Positions 36,990-47,209 are shown, counted from the stretch's first letter. The stretch: 64,000 nt of DNA from Pseudomonas nitroreducens (GCF_024170165.1 NZ_JALJXP010000008.1:124001-188000), one strand, 5' to 3'. Numbers and translations: made by a program. Notes: generated by a model from the sequence alone, not told the origin.

Positions 36990-37005
36990 CGGTCGAGGGA
37001 GATAT

Positions 37006-37021
37006 AGCGAGGGACGTGCCA
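37006..37021 (-). promoter_or_regulatory. Sigma-54 promoter of the rtc operon
   Basis: On the minus strand TGGCACG-N4-TCGCT fits the TGGCACG-N4-TTGCW consensus at exact -24/-12 spacing (GG at 37020-37019, GC at 37008-37007). Transcription should start near 36995, ahead of the tRNA-like pair. This is the promoter type that RtcR, encoded divergently, activates. Confidence 0.88.
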
Positions 37022-37058
37022 GGTTTGCTTTCGGTTTGTGCTGAATTTTTAACTAGTT

Positions 37059-37071
37059 GATAAATAACGAT
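37059..37071. promoter_or_regulatory. Candidate RtcR-binding half, copy 1 (13-base repeat)
   Basis: GATAAATAACGAT. An exact inverse copy is at 37143-37155, 71 bases away. Both lie in the AT-rich region upstream of the sigma-54 promoter, where an enhancer-binding protein should bind. Copy 1 is 37 bases upstream of the -24 element. Confidence 0.55.
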
Positions 37072-37142
37072 TTAATTTTATTTTCTGAACGAGTGGCCGT
37101 GATTCTTGATTGGTCGATTGGGCAGTTAATGGATATGCTAGG

Positions 37143-37155
37143 ATCGTTATTTATC
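37143..37155. promoter_or_regulatory. Candidate RtcR-binding half, copy 2 (13-base repeat)
   Basis: ATCGTTATTTATC, the exact inverse of 37059-37071. It lies 14 bases before the rtcR start codon, so it could also mediate control of rtcR by its own product. It overlaps a further small dyad TTATC-N6-GATAA (37151-37166). Confidence 0.55.
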
Positions 37156-37169
37156 TTTATGGATAAAAG

Positions 37170-38771
<1,602 letters not shown>

Positions 38772-38784
38772 GGCGCGGCGCGCC

Positions 38785-40650
38785 TCAGTAGTGGTACCAG
38801 CGCAGCTCCAGCATCACTTCACTGCGCGGGCTGGCCTCGTGGCTGAACTCGCGCTGGGCGGACAGGCGCAGGCCGAGGTTGCGGGCCAGTTCCACCTGCT
38901 GGCCGAAGCTCAGGGTGCGGCGTACTTCGCCGTTGTGGAAGTAGTCGCCCTTGCCTTCGAGGCTGAGGTTGCCCAGCGGGTTGCTCCACAGCACTCCAGT
39001 ATCGAAGCCCATGGCCGGGGCGATGGTGGCGGCGAAGTCCGGGTTGTTCTCGATGCGCGCGGTGCCCAGGGCGTAGGCCTGCAGGTCGTCAGAGAGCTTC
39101 CAGCTGCCGCCGGCGCCGCCATTGAGGTGGCCGACCAGGGTGTCGTGGTCGTTGTCGCTGTGCTTGCCGATCACCCGTTCCCAGCCGCCGGCGACCTGCC
39201 AGGACAGCGGCTTGAGCAGCTCGTTGCGCGGCGTCATGGAGCGGATGGTGACCAGGTCCAGTTGCTGCAGCTGCCAGCGGTTGCCTTCGTACTGGCGCAG
39301 CTTGAGCTGGCCGATCTCGATCTGCGCGCCGAGGGGGAAGCCGTAGGCGTTGTCGTCGAGGTCGTGGTAGGCCATGCGCAGGCCGTACTGGGCGAAGGCC
39401 TTGCCGTCGCGGCTGCCGGCGCCCAGTTGCCAGGTGCGTGATTCGTGGCCGTTTTCCGGCTGGCCGGGGCGCTCCACGTCCAGTGCTGGCGGCGGGTTCC
39501 TGTTGATCGCCTTGAGCAGGTTGTAGCTGCGCGAGGCGGTGGACTGGTCGCGTTCCTGGCCGGTGGCGCGGTAGCGCACGAGGCGGAAGGCTGTGTCCTG
39601 CACCAGCGCCTGGCGGTCGGCGGGCAGGGCGGCGAATTCGGGGCTTTGCAGCTGGCTGTCGTCGTCGGCGATGTGGCGGGCCAGTACCTTCTCGTCGTGG
39701 CTCAGCGGTTCGCCGCGGGCCAGCAGCTCGCGCTCGCGGGAGGGGCGATAGTCCACCCGGTCGATCAGTCCGGCGTCCTTCACCGCGCGCACCGTGTCGG
39801 TGGGGATGGCGGTGAGCGGGAAGTGGTCGGTGAGCTCGGTGCCGGGGCGGGCGATCTCCAGCAGTTCCAGCAGGCGGAAGGAGCAGTTCTCGTCGAAGAA
39901 GTAGTACTTGAAGCGGATCTGCTTCAGCTCCCAGACGTGCTCGACCATGCGCGCGGTTTCTTCCGGCGTCAGGTTCAGGCGGTATTCCCAGAGGTCGCGG
40001 TTCTCCAGGCGGCTGTATTCGGAGAGCTTCTCGCGGTAGGGCACCAGGGCGAACAGGCCGGGGTAGCCACCCATCAGGCCCTTCCAGGCGTAGAGGATGC
40101 TGTTGTCCATGCCCTCGATGTAGGCGCCGAAGTTGAGCGCATAGCTGAGCAGCGCGGTGTTGTCGGAGTCGACGTCGGCCTGGTCGATGCGCAGCAGGGT
40201 ATGGCCGAACATCGAGGACGGGCTGTTCAGGTAGGCGGCCGGGAATACCAGCACGGCGCTGTGCGGGTTGATGTCCTGGTACCAGGTGGTGAATTCCTTG
40301 CACTCCACCGTCGGCAGGTCAGCGAGCTGCAACTGCTGGCGAAGCCAGCGGGTGCGCGCCGGGTACACGCACTGGGCATGCTTGTCGCCGAGGCTGGGCG
40401 GGGCGTAGAGCGCCTTCAGCGTGGCGGCCAGTTCGGATGGCGGGTGGCGCTCTCCGTCCTTGGCGAGGAAGAACTTCGGGTCGTCGACGAAGCTGCGCCA
40501 GCCACCGAGCTTGGCGTGTTCGTAGTGACCCAGGGCCAGCCAGTAGGGCTCGTCGGCCAGGCTCTGCAGGCGTTGTGGGTCGATTGCCGGCGAAGCCAGC
40601 AGTGGGGTGCAGGCGCACAGCGCCATCCAGGGCAACAGGCGTTTGGGCAT
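38785..40650 (-). CDS. DUF4105 (Lnb-type) envelope protein with barrel-like C-terminus
   Basis: 621 residues with a signal peptide (cleaved after PLLAS). The N-terminal part (~20-330) is DUF4105, the domain of Lnb-type lipoprotein N-acyltransferases: SAVLVFPAAYLNSPSSMFGH, then HTLLRID with its histidine, and FKYYFFDENCSFRLLELLEI with the cysteine; these could form the Cys-His site. The C-terminal ~250 residues have alternating beta-strand patterns (RTWQLGAGSRDGKAFAQYGL and on to VMLELRWYHY) ending in an aromatic, as in outer-membrane barrels. A transfer activity is inferred by family only. It is convergent with rtcR (13 bases apart). Confidence 0.82.
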   Translation of the reverse strand: MPKRLLPWMALCACTPLLASPAIDPQRLQSLADEPYWLALGHYEHAKLGGWRSFVDDPKFFLAKDGERHPPSELAATLKALYAPPSLGDKHAQCVYPARTRWLRQQLQLADLPTVECKEFTTWYQDINPHSAVLVFPAAYLNSPSSMFGHTLLRIDQADVDSDNTALLSYALNFGAYIEGMDNSILYAWKGLMGGYPGLFALVPYREKLSEYSRLENRDLWEYRLNLTPEETARMVEHVWELKQIRFKYYFFDENCSFRLLELLEIARPGTELTDHFPLTAIPTDTVRAVKDAGLIDRVDYRPSRERELLARGEPLSHDEKVLARHIADDDSQLQSPEFAALPADRQALVQDTAFRLVRYRATGQERDQSTASRSYNLLKAINRNPPPALDVERPGQPENGHESRTWQLGAGSRDGKAFAQYGLRMAYHDLDDNAYGFPLGAQIEIGQLKLRQYEGNRWQLQQLDLVTIRSMTPRNELLKPLSWQVAGGWERVIGKHSDNDHDTLVGHLNGGAGGSWKLSDDLQAYALGTARIENNPDFAATIAPAMGFDTGVLWSNPLGNLSLEGKGDYFHNGEVRRTLSFGQQVELARNLGLRLSAQREFSHEASPRSEVMLELRWYHY

Positions 40651-40711
40651 CGAGTGGGCTACTGGGAGGGAAGGGTGAGCCCGCCCTCAGGCGGCGGGCT
40701 CGCGTCGGCCA

Positions 40712-41200
40712 TCAGGCCTGTTCGGCGTACTTGGCCAGGGTGCTGTCCTGCTTCAGGACGGCCTGGGTGTTGGCGTAGACGTCTTCGGCGGTGACGTCGG
40801 ACTTGTTGAAGATCTGCGCGAAGTGCTCGTGGGTGACCTGGGCGAAGTGCGCGCGGTCCTCGGGCTTCACGCCCAGCACGACGGCGTAGGTGGTCAGCGC
40901 TTCGCCGTCACCCTTGGCCATGTCTTCGGACAGCTCGTCCATCATGCTGCTGAGCACGATCATCGGCTTGCCGCCGTAGGTCAGCGCGCCATTGGTGTGG
41001 CAGCCGTTGGTGCCGGTGGTCATGCCGAAGGTGTTGTTGCCGCTGGTGCCGTTGGTGGTGGCTGCCAGGACGTGGGTGGCGGTGCCGCGCTGGCCCTTGA
41101 ACAGCATGTTGCCCCAGCCGCAGCCGTCGCTGCCGGGTGCATCGGCGAGGGCGCTCAGGGAGGCGGTGGCGAGGAGGGTACCGAGCAGAATCCTTTTCAT
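40712..41200 (-). CDS. DUF3015 exported protein
   Basis: 162 residues from the ATG at 41200, which opens a signal peptide (MKRILLGTLLATASLSALA); upstream readings hide it. Family wording: SDGCGWGNMLFKGQRGTATH, TFGMTTGTNGCHTNGALTYG, and a long C-terminal helical part (MMDELSEDMAKGDGEALTTY, QVTHEHFAQIF). Periplasmic; function unknown. It precedes the DUF4105 gene in the same direction with a 61-base gap, so they may be one transcript. Confidence 0.85.
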   Translation of the reverse strand: MKRILLGTLLATASLSALADAPGSDGCGWGNMLFKGQRGTATHVLAATTNGTSGNNTFGMTTGTNGCHTNGALTYGGKPMIVLSSMMDELSEDMAKGDGEALTTYAVVLGVKPEDRAHFAQVTHEHFAQIFNKSDVTAEDVYANTQAVLKQDSTLAKYAEQA

Positions 41201-41430
41201 CGTTTTTCTCTCTTTTTGAGGTCGGGGACCGGTGAACAGTCGCTGACAGCAAAACAGCGCCTGGTCAGAGCTTTTCTCCAATGCCTTGCGGGTGTCAAGG
41301 CAAGCGCTGCTGCCGCCAGTAAGACCGGGCCCGGCGAGCTGGCCGGGATGACCGGCAATTGATCGGCATCAGCGGCGGAAGTCTTGGAACCGACCACACT
41401 TGAATCAGTTCCCCTTGCGAGGAAGTCGTC

Positions 41431-41754
41431 ATGGTCGATTTCGATCCACGGCCAGCGCTGGACCAGCTGGCGGCCGAGTATTCCAAGCGTGCCGAGGCCA
41501 TCCGCCGCGACCTCGGACGCAGCCATTCGCCGGACTTCGCCGAACAGGCCCAGCAGCGGCAGAACGACGACGTGCTGCGCGCCCTGCTCGCCGAAGCGGA
41601 CGCCGGCATGCGCCTGGTGGGCCTGGCGCGCCTGCGTCTGGCTGACGGCACCTACGGCGAGTGCGCGCGTTGCGGCGAGGCCATCGAGGAGCGCCGCCTG
41701 CGCGCGTTGCCGGCCGCCGAGCACTGCCTGCGCTGCGCCGATGCGGTGGACTGA
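41431..41754 (+). CDS. DksA/TraR-type zinc-finger protein
   Basis: 107 residues behind GAGGAAG. A coiled-coil N-terminal half (RPALDQLAAEYSKRAEAIRR and QRQNDDVLRALLAEADAG) and a C4 zinc finger, CARCGEAIEERRLRALPAA followed by CLRC. The finger and length match short DksA-like regulators that insert into the RNA polymerase secondary channel; the tip Asp/Ala pattern of true DksA is not clear. A DksA-family function is inferred. It lies before the Lon-like gene, 96 bases away. Confidence 0.85.
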   Translation: MVDFDPRPALDQLAAEYSKRAEAIRRDLGRSHSPDFAEQAQQRQNDDVLRALLAEADAGMRLVGLARLRLADGTYGECARCGEAIEERRLRALPAAEHCLRCADAVD

Positions 41755-41850
41755 AACTGTCACCAATACTGCCTTGCCAGTGGCGCGCGGGCGGCGCGAG
41801 AATGCGGACGAATCTCCGCGGCCTCGCGCCGCCCGAAGCAAGGACCTCCA

Positions 41851-44382
41851 ATGCCCGATTCCGTTGCTGCCGGCCTGCGCCTGGCGCCCGATGAACTGAC
41901 CCGCCCCTTCACCCCCGAACAGTTTCCCTTCAAGACCACCGAAGAACTGGAGCCTTTCCTGGGCGTGCTCGGACAGGAGCGCGCGGTCGAGGCGCTGCAG
42001 TTCGGCGTGGCGATGCCGCGTCCGGGTTACAACGTATTCGTCATGGGCGAGCCGGGTACCGGTCGCTTCTCCTTCGTGCAGCGCTATCTGAAGGCCGAGG
42101 GCAAGCGCCTGCCGACGCCAGCCGACTGGGTCTACGTCAACAATTTCGACGATTCGCGCGAGCCGCGCGTGATCGAACTGCCGCCGGGCAGCGCCGCCGA
42201 GTTCGGCGCCGATATCGATCACCTGATCGACAACCTGCTGTCCACCTTCCCCTCGGTGTTCGAGAACCCGGCCTACCAGCAGAAGAAGAGCGCCATCGAC
42301 CGCGCCTTCAACCAGCGTTACGACAAGGCCCTGGATAATGTCGAGCGCCTGGCGCTGGAGAAGGAGGTCGCCCTCTATCGCGACAGCTCCAACATCGCCT
42401 TCACCCCGATGAAGGATGGCAAGGCGCTGGATGAAGCCGATTTCGCCCAGCTGCCGGAAGAGGAGCGCGAGCGCTTCCACGCCGACATCGCCGACCTGGA
42501 GGAGCACCTCAACGAAGAGCTTTCCAGCCTGCCGCAGTGGAAGCGCGAGTCGAGCAATCAGCTGCGCCAGCTCAACGAGGAAACCATCACCCTGGCGTTG
42601 CAGCCGCTGCTGGCGCCGCTGGTGGAGAAGTACAACAACAACACCGGGGTGAGCACCTACCTGCAGGCCATGCAGCTCAACCTGCTGAAGACCGTGGTCG
42701 ACCAGCTGGTGGACGCCGAGCGCACCGATCCGCAGCGCAAGCAGAGTCTGGAGGAGCAGTACGCGCCGAACCAGGCGATCGGTCATCACGCCACCAGTGG
42801 CGCGCCGGTGGTGTTCGAGTCACACCCGACCTACGACAACCTGTTCGGCCGCATCGAGTATGCCTCAGACCAGGGCGCGCTCTACACCAGCTACCGTCAG
42901 CTGCGCCCCGGTGCTCTGCACCGTGCCAACGGCGGCTTCCTGGTGCTGGAGGCGGAGAAGCTGCTGAGCGAGCCGTTCGTCTGGGACGCCCTCAAGCGTG
43001 CGCTGCAATCGCGCCAGCTGAAGATGGAATCGCCCCTGGCCGAACTCGGCCGCCTGACCGCCATGAGTCTGACGCCCCAGGTGATCCCGCTGAACCTCAA
43101 GGTGATCATCATCGGCTCGCGGCAGATCTACTACACGCTGCAGGATCTCGATCCGGACTTCCAGGAGATGTTCCGCGTGCTGGTGGACTTCGACGAGGAC
43201 ATCCCGCTCGCCGAGGACAGCCTCGAACAGTTCGCCCAGTTGCTCAAGACCCGCACCTCGGAAGAAGGGCTGGCACCGCTCACCCGTGAAGCCGTGGCGC
43301 GCCTGGCGACCTACAGTGCACGCCTGGCCGAGCACCAGGGCCGTCTCTCGGCGCGCATCGGCGACCTGTTCCAGCTGGTCAGCGAGGCAGACTTCATCCG
43401 TCAGCTGGCCGGCCAGGAAGTGACCGACCTGGGCCATATCGAACGTGCCCTCAAGGCCAAGGAAACCCGCACCGGCCGCGTGTCGGCGCGGATTCTCGAC
43501 GACATCCTCGCCGGCATCATCCTGATCGACAGCGAAGGCGCCGCGGTGGGCAAGTGCAACGGCCTGACCGTGCTGGAAGTCGGTGACTCGGCCTTCGGCA
43601 TGCCGGCGCGCATCTCCGCCACCGTCTACCCGGGCGGTAGCGGCATCGTCGACATCGAGCGCGAGGTCAACCTCGGCCAGCCGATTCACTCCAAGGGCGT
43701 GATGATCCTCACCGGCTACCTTGGCAGCCGCTACGCCCAGGAATTCCCCCTGGAGATTTCCGCGAGCATCGCCCTGGAGCAGTCCTACGGCTACGTGGAC
43801 GGCGACAGCGCGTCGCTGGGCGAGGTCTGCACGCTGATCTCCGCCCTGTCGCGCACGCCGCTGCGGCAGTGCTTCGCCATCACCGGTTCGATCAACCAGT
43901 TCGGTGAGGTGCAGGCGGTCGGCGGGGTCAACGAGAAGATCGAGGGCTTCTTCCGCCTCTGCGAGGCGCGCGGCCTGACCGGCGAGCAGGGCGTGATCAT
44001 CCCGCGCGCCAACGTCGCCACCCTGATGCTCGACGAGCGCGTGCTGCAGGCGGTGCGCAACGGCCAGTTCCATATCTACGCCGTGCGCCAGGCCGACGAA
44101 GCGCTGAGCCTGCTGGTCGGCGAACCGGCGGGTGCGCCGGATGCCAAGGGCTACTTCCCCAAGGGCAGCGTCAACGCCCGTGTCGTCGAGCGCCTGAAGG
44201 AGATCTCCGAACTGGGCATGGACGAGGAGGAGAAGGAAAAACCGGCCAAGGAACCTGCCGTCGCCAAGCCCGCCAGCAAGCCGAAGGCGGAGAAGGCTCC
44301 TGTGGCCCCGGTGGAGAAGGCTCCCGCCGAGAAGGCTCCGGTGAAAAAGGAGCGTGCCCGCAAGAAGAAGGACGCCGACTGA
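41851..44382 (+). CDS. Lon-like ATP-dependent protease with degenerate P-loop
   Basis: 843 residues. N-terminal AAA+-like region, long helical insertion (~100-330), AAA+ lid, and C-terminal Lon-type protease domain (~560-770) with the catalytic serine in GDSASLGEVCTLISAL and lysine in GGVNEKIEGFFRLCEARG. The Walker A site reads GEPGTGRFSF, where the lysine and Ser/Thr are replaced by Arg and Phe, and the Walker B site reads FLVLEAEKLL, with Glu for Asp, so ATP use is doubtful. A Lys/Ala/Pro-rich tail (~795-843) contains AEKAPV-type repeats. Wording fits the Lon-related (YcbZ) family. Substrate unknown; cytoplasmic. Confidence 0.88.
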   Translation: MPDSVAAGLRLAPDELTRPFTPEQFPFKTTEELEPFLGVLGQERAVEALQFGVAMPRPGYNVFVMGEPGTGRFSFVQRYLKAEGKRLPTPADWVYVNNFDDSREPRVIELPPGSAAEFGADIDHLIDNLLSTFPSVFENPAYQQKKSAIDRAFNQRYDKALDNVERLALEKEVALYRDSSNIAFTPMKDGKALDEADFAQLPEEERERFHADIADLEEHLNEELSSLPQWKRESSNQLRQLNEETITLALQPLLAPLVEKYNNNTGVSTYLQAMQLNLLKTVVDQLVDAERTDPQRKQSLEEQYAPNQAIGHHATSGAPVVFESHPTYDNLFGRIEYASDQGALYTSYRQLRPGALHRANGGFLVLEAEKLLSEPFVWDALKRALQSRQLKMESPLAELGRLTAMSLTPQVIPLNLKVIIIGSRQIYYTLQDLDPDFQEMFRVLVDFDEDIPLAEDSLEQFAQLLKTRTSEEGLAPLTREAVARLATYSARLAEHQGRLSARIGDLFQLVSEADFIRQLAGQEVTDLGHIERALKAKETRTGRVSARILDDILAGIILIDSEGAAVGKCNGLTVLEVGDSAFGMPARISATVYPGGSGIVDIEREVNLGQPIHSKGVMILTGYLGSRYAQEFPLEISASIALEQSYGYVDGDSASLGEVCTLISALSRTPLRQCFAITGSINQFGEVQAVGGVNEKIEGFFRLCEARGLTGEQGVIIPRANVATLMLDERVLQAVRNGQFHIYAVRQADEALSLLVGEPAGAPDAKGYFPKGSVNARVVERLKEISELGMDEEEKEKPAKEPAVAKPASKPKAEKAPVAPVEKAPAEKAPVKKERARKKKDAD

Positions 44383-44528
44383 TTGACGCCAGGACAGGGT
44401 CGCCGCCACGGCGCCCTGTCCGCGCGTTTTACACTCCGTTGCCCGCAAGATGAGTGGATAAATCCGCGCTTTCGCGTGTCGGAACCTGGGTGTAGTCTCA
44501 AACCCAGGACAACCGCGAGGGTGCCGCC

Positions 44529-44870
44529 ATGCCGCGTAACCTCTGCCTTATCCGCCCCTGTCTGGGGCTGACCACGCGCATCGAGTGCGAGATCAGGCCG
44601 CTGGCCGGAGAGAATGGACTCTGGACCTTGTTGTGCGCTGCCGGCATGTCCGGTGCGCAGCCCACCGCCATCAAGGCGCAGGGCCCGTTCTGCGGGCCTT
44701 TCGTCGCCGAGGGCGTACTCGAAGCGATCTCCGACTGCCTGGCCCAGCAGGGCTATATCGTGGCGGAGGATCCCCCTATCTGGCAGTTGCACCTTCAGGG
44801 CGAACTGCGCCGGCTGAACGGCGAGCGTTCGCGCCATGTGGGCAATTTCCAGTTCCGCCCCGAGGGTTGA
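44529..44870 (+). CDS. Conserved hypothetical protein
   Basis: 113 residues, no signal or membrane helix, start supported by GAGGGTG. Cysteine-containing N-terminal half (MPRNLCLIRPCLGLTTRIEC) and a helix-rich middle (GVLEAISDCLAQQGYIVAED) followed by WQLHLQGELRRLNGER. No family recognised. It is probably a single-gene unit between the Lon-like gene and yqhA; the same position in P. aeruginosa carries, from memory, an unknown gene of similar size. Confidence 0.7.
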   Translation: MPRNLCLIRPCLGLTTRIECEIRPLAGENGLWTLLCAAGMSGAQPTAIKAQGPFCGPFVAEGVLEAISDCLAQQGYIVAEDPPIWQLHLQGELRRLNGERSRHVGNFQFRPEG

Positions 44871-45056
44871 GGCAGGCTTGCGCAGCCCCTGCGCAAGCCG
44901 CTGTAGGCCGCGGGGCGTCTGGCTGCTGCGGTTTCATGCCGCGGCTGCGAACCTATTGCCCCGCAGACATATTTATCCATAGAAAGCCGGGGTAACTCGT
45001 AAAAGTCATCCGCTATACTGCGGCGCCCTTTCCCCAAGACTTTTCCTGCGAGCACC

Positions 45057-45551
45057 ATGGAACGTTTCATCGAGAACTCCCTGTACGCGGCGCGCTGGCT
45101 GCTGGCGCCGATCTACATCGGCCTGTCACTGGCCCTGCTGGCGCTGACCATCAAATTCTTCCAGGAAATCTTCCACATCCTGCCGGGCATCTTCTCCATC
45201 GCCGAGGCGGACCTGGTGCTGGTGATCCTGTCGCTGATCGACATGGCGCTGGTTGGCGGCCTGCTGGTGATGGTGATGTTCTCCGGCTACGAGAACTTCG
45301 TGTCGCAGCTGGACATCGACGACGACAAGGAAAAGCTCAGCTGGCTGGGCAAGATGGACGCCAGTTCGCTGAAGAACAAGGTGGCTGCCTCCATCGTCGC
45401 GATCTCTTCGATCCACCTGCTGCGCATCTTCATGGACGCCAAGAACATCGAAGACAACAAGCTGATGTGGTACGTGATCATCCATCTCACCTTCGTCCTC
45501 TCGGCCTTTGCCATGGGCTACCTGGACAAGGCCACGCGCCACGACCACTGA
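45057..45551 (+). CDS. yqhA: UPF0114 inner-membrane protein YqhA
   Basis: 164 residues, four membrane helices: [40 protein letters not shown], a third in [17 protein letters not shown], and [20 protein letters not shown]. The wording [20 protein letters not shown] and [20 protein letters not shown] identifies the UPF0114/TIGR00645 family. Function unknown, likely an ion channel-like or stress membrane protein. A -10-like TATACT (45014-45019) precedes it. Confidence 0.92.
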   Translation: MERFIENSLYAARWLLAPIYIGLSLALLALTIKFFQEIFHILPGIFSIAEADLVLVILSLIDMALVGGLLVMVMFSGYENFVSQLDIDDDKEKLSWLGKMDASSLKNKVAASIVAISSIHLLRIFMDAKNIEDNKLMWYVIIHLTFVLSAFAMGYLDKATRHDH

Positions 45552-45677
45552 CGCTTTGCTGGGTTATCCACACCGCCCGGCCGTTGCAAAACGGACGGGC
45601 GGTTGCGTTTTCGGCTTGCGGTGAGCGCCTGCTGTACAAGACTTTTTGCGTGGATCAATCCGCAGGAGGTGCAGCAC

Positions 45678-45974
45678 ATGAATCTGCAGGAACTGACCAG
45701 CCGCTCCGTCGCCGGCGACATCGACGAGATCAACCTGGTGTCGCTGGAAGGCGATATCTACGTGCTGGAGGCGCGCATGGGCGCGCGCTTCTATCCGGTC
45801 CAGGACGAGGCCGGGCACGTCATCAGCGTGCGCTCGGTCGCGCATGCGCGTGAGGTGCTGAAGGCGCTGCCCAGCGTCCCGTTTCATCTGGTGCATGCGG
45901 TGGTGCATGACGAGATGTGCGGTATGGACGACGAGCGCGACATCGGCGCCGGCGTGACCATGCCGTTGCACTGA
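45678..45974 (+). CDS. DUF6482 family small protein
   Basis: 98 residues from the ATG at 45678 behind GGAGGTG, a strong site that decides the start. No signal or helix; begins MNLQELTSRSVAGDIDEINL, then the beta-rich VSLEGDIYVLEARMGARFYP and VRSVAHAREVLKAL, ending with a Cys/Met/His-containing tail. This is the wording of the small DUF6482 family, function unknown. The 126-base gap before it shows no element I can support. Confidence 0.72.
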   Translation: MNLQELTSRSVAGDIDEINLVSLEGDIYVLEARMGARFYPVQDEAGHVISVRSVAHAREVLKALPSVPFHLVHAVVHDEMCGMDDERDIGAGVTMPLH

Positions 45975-46075
45975 GTTCGCTGCGTGGCGCGCTGCGCGAG
46001 GCTTGCGCGGTGGGGGAGGCGGTGCATCTGTGCTAGGCTGGCGGCCCTTTTTTGAACCCCCAGCGGAGCGCCGCC

Positions 46076-46693
46076 ATGAGCGAACTCAACCTTTCCACCG
46101 ACGAAGCCCGCGTCAGCTACGGCATTGGCCGTCAGCTGGGTGACCAGCTGCGCGAGAACCCGGTTCCGGGCATGACCCTCGACGCCATCCTGGCCGGCCT
46201 GTCCGACGCCTACGCTGGCGCCGAAAGCCGCGTTCCGGGCGAAGCCCTGTCCGCCAGCTTCCAGGTGATCCGCGAGCGCATGCAGGCCGACGCCCAGGCG
46301 AAAGCCGAAGCTGCCGCCGCCGTTGGTCGCGAGTACCTGGTGGAAAACGCCAAGCGCGAAGGCGTGACCGTCCTGCCGTCCGGCCTGCAGTACGAAGTGC
46401 TGACCACCGGCGAAGGCGCCAAGCCGTCCCGCGAAGACACCGTGCGTACCCACTACCACGGCACCCTGGTCGACGGCACTGTCTTCGACAGCTCCTACGA
46501 GCGCGGCCAGCCGGCCGAATTCCCGGTGGGCGGTGTGATCGCCGGCTGGGTCGAGGCCCTGCAACTGATGAACGCCGGCAGCAAGTGGCGCCTGCACGTA
46601 CCGAGCGAGCTGGCCTACGGTGGCCAGGCTGTCGGCAGCATCCCGCCGCATAGCGTGCTGGTGTTCGACGTCGAGCTGCTGGAAATCCTCTGA
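46076..46693 (+). CDS. fklB: FKBP-type peptidyl-prolyl isomerase FklB
   Basis: 205 residues from the ATG at 46076, standard for FklB. N-terminal helical dimerisation part (TDEARVSYGIGRQLGDQLRE; FQVIRERMQADAQAKAEAAA) and a C-terminal FKBP domain (SGLQYEVLTTGEGAKPSRED, VRTHYHGTLVDGTVFDSSYE, ELAYGGQAVGSIPPHSVLVF). It catalyses proline cis/trans isomerisation; no signal peptide, so cytoplasmic. Ends before a terminator-like hairpin at 46745. Confidence 0.96.
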   Translation: MSELNLSTDEARVSYGIGRQLGDQLRENPVPGMTLDAILAGLSDAYAGAESRVPGEALSASFQVIRERMQADAQAKAEAAAAVGREYLVENAKREGVTVLPSGLQYEVLTTGEGAKPSREDTVRTHYHGTLVDGTVFDSSYERGQPAEFPVGGVIAGWVEALQLMNAGSKWRLHVPSELAYGGQAVGSIPPHSVLVFDVELLEIL

Positions 46694-46744
46694 TTTCCGA
46701 ATGGTTCGCTGCGCAGTGCCATCCCTGGCGACTGCGCAGGAAAA

Positions 46745-46767
46745 GGGGCGCTCCGGCGCCCCTTTGT
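46745..46767 (+). terminator. Terminator of fklB
   Basis: GGGGCGC, loop TCCG, GCGCCCC, then TTTGT. A second dyad GCGCAGT ... ACTGCGC at 46711-46737 precedes it. The T-run is short, so strength is uncertain. Confidence 0.72.
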
Positions 46768-46828
46768 GCAGCCGCCTCCCGGGCGGCGACCGCACCGACG
46801 GCGCTTCCTGCGCCATCGTAAAGAGCGT

Positions 46829-47053
46829 CTAGCGCAGTGCGCGGGCGTAACAGAACAGGAACAGGTTGCGCACCAGCTCCTTGAGCACCAGCGGCTCGCT
46901 GGTATTGAGTTCGGACAGCTCCAGGCCGCCCTGTTCGCGCAGCTCGTCCAGGGCTTCTTCTTCCAGCACCGCGCAGACTTCCCCGGTGTCCCGATGCAGG
47001 ATGCGCAGGTAGGGGTGCGGGCGATCCAGCCAGGCGTCGATCATGTAGGTCAT
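46829..47053 (-). CDS. Small Fur-controlled protein, unknown function
   Basis: 74 residues (MTYMIDAWLDRPHPYLRILH, ...). No signal or membrane helix; acidic, ending in a hydrophobic stretch (LVRNLFLFCYARALR). Start is backed by GGAGGAACATG-type spacing. A Fur box lies 29 bases upstream, so iron limitation should induce it. The same small gene next to ispB in P. aeruginosa is, from memory, iron-responsive. Function unknown. Confidence 0.75.
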   Translation of the reverse strand: MTYMIDAWLDRPHPYLRILHRDTGEVCAVLEEEALDELREQGGLELSELNTSEPLVLKELVRNLFLFCYARALR

Positions 47054-47082
47054 GGCATGTTCCTCCGTGCAGACCGTTTAAT

Positions 47083-47103
47083 GAGAATAATTCTTATTAT
47101 CTC
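47083..47103 (-). promoter_or_regulatory. Fur box
   Basis: GAGAATAATTCTTATTATCTC overlaps the expected promoter of the small gene at 46829-47053. Its GATAAT-type repeats and A/T centre fit the Fur consensus, with a near-symmetric AATAATTCTTATT core. Confidence 0.8.
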
Positions 47104-47177
47104 AATAGCAAGCCTGAATTGGAAAAATTTTTGCGCCGGCGACGATCTGTTGTCCCCGGTCAACTGCCGGGCAACAA

Positions 47178-47209
47178 AAAGCCCGCCGCGGCGAACCGGG
47201 GCGGGCTTT
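47178..47209 (-). terminator. Terminator of ispB
   Basis: On the minus strand AAAGCCCGCC and GGCGGGCTTT enclose a 12-base loop and are followed by TTTTG. It lies 15 bases after the ispB stop. Confidence 0.82.
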
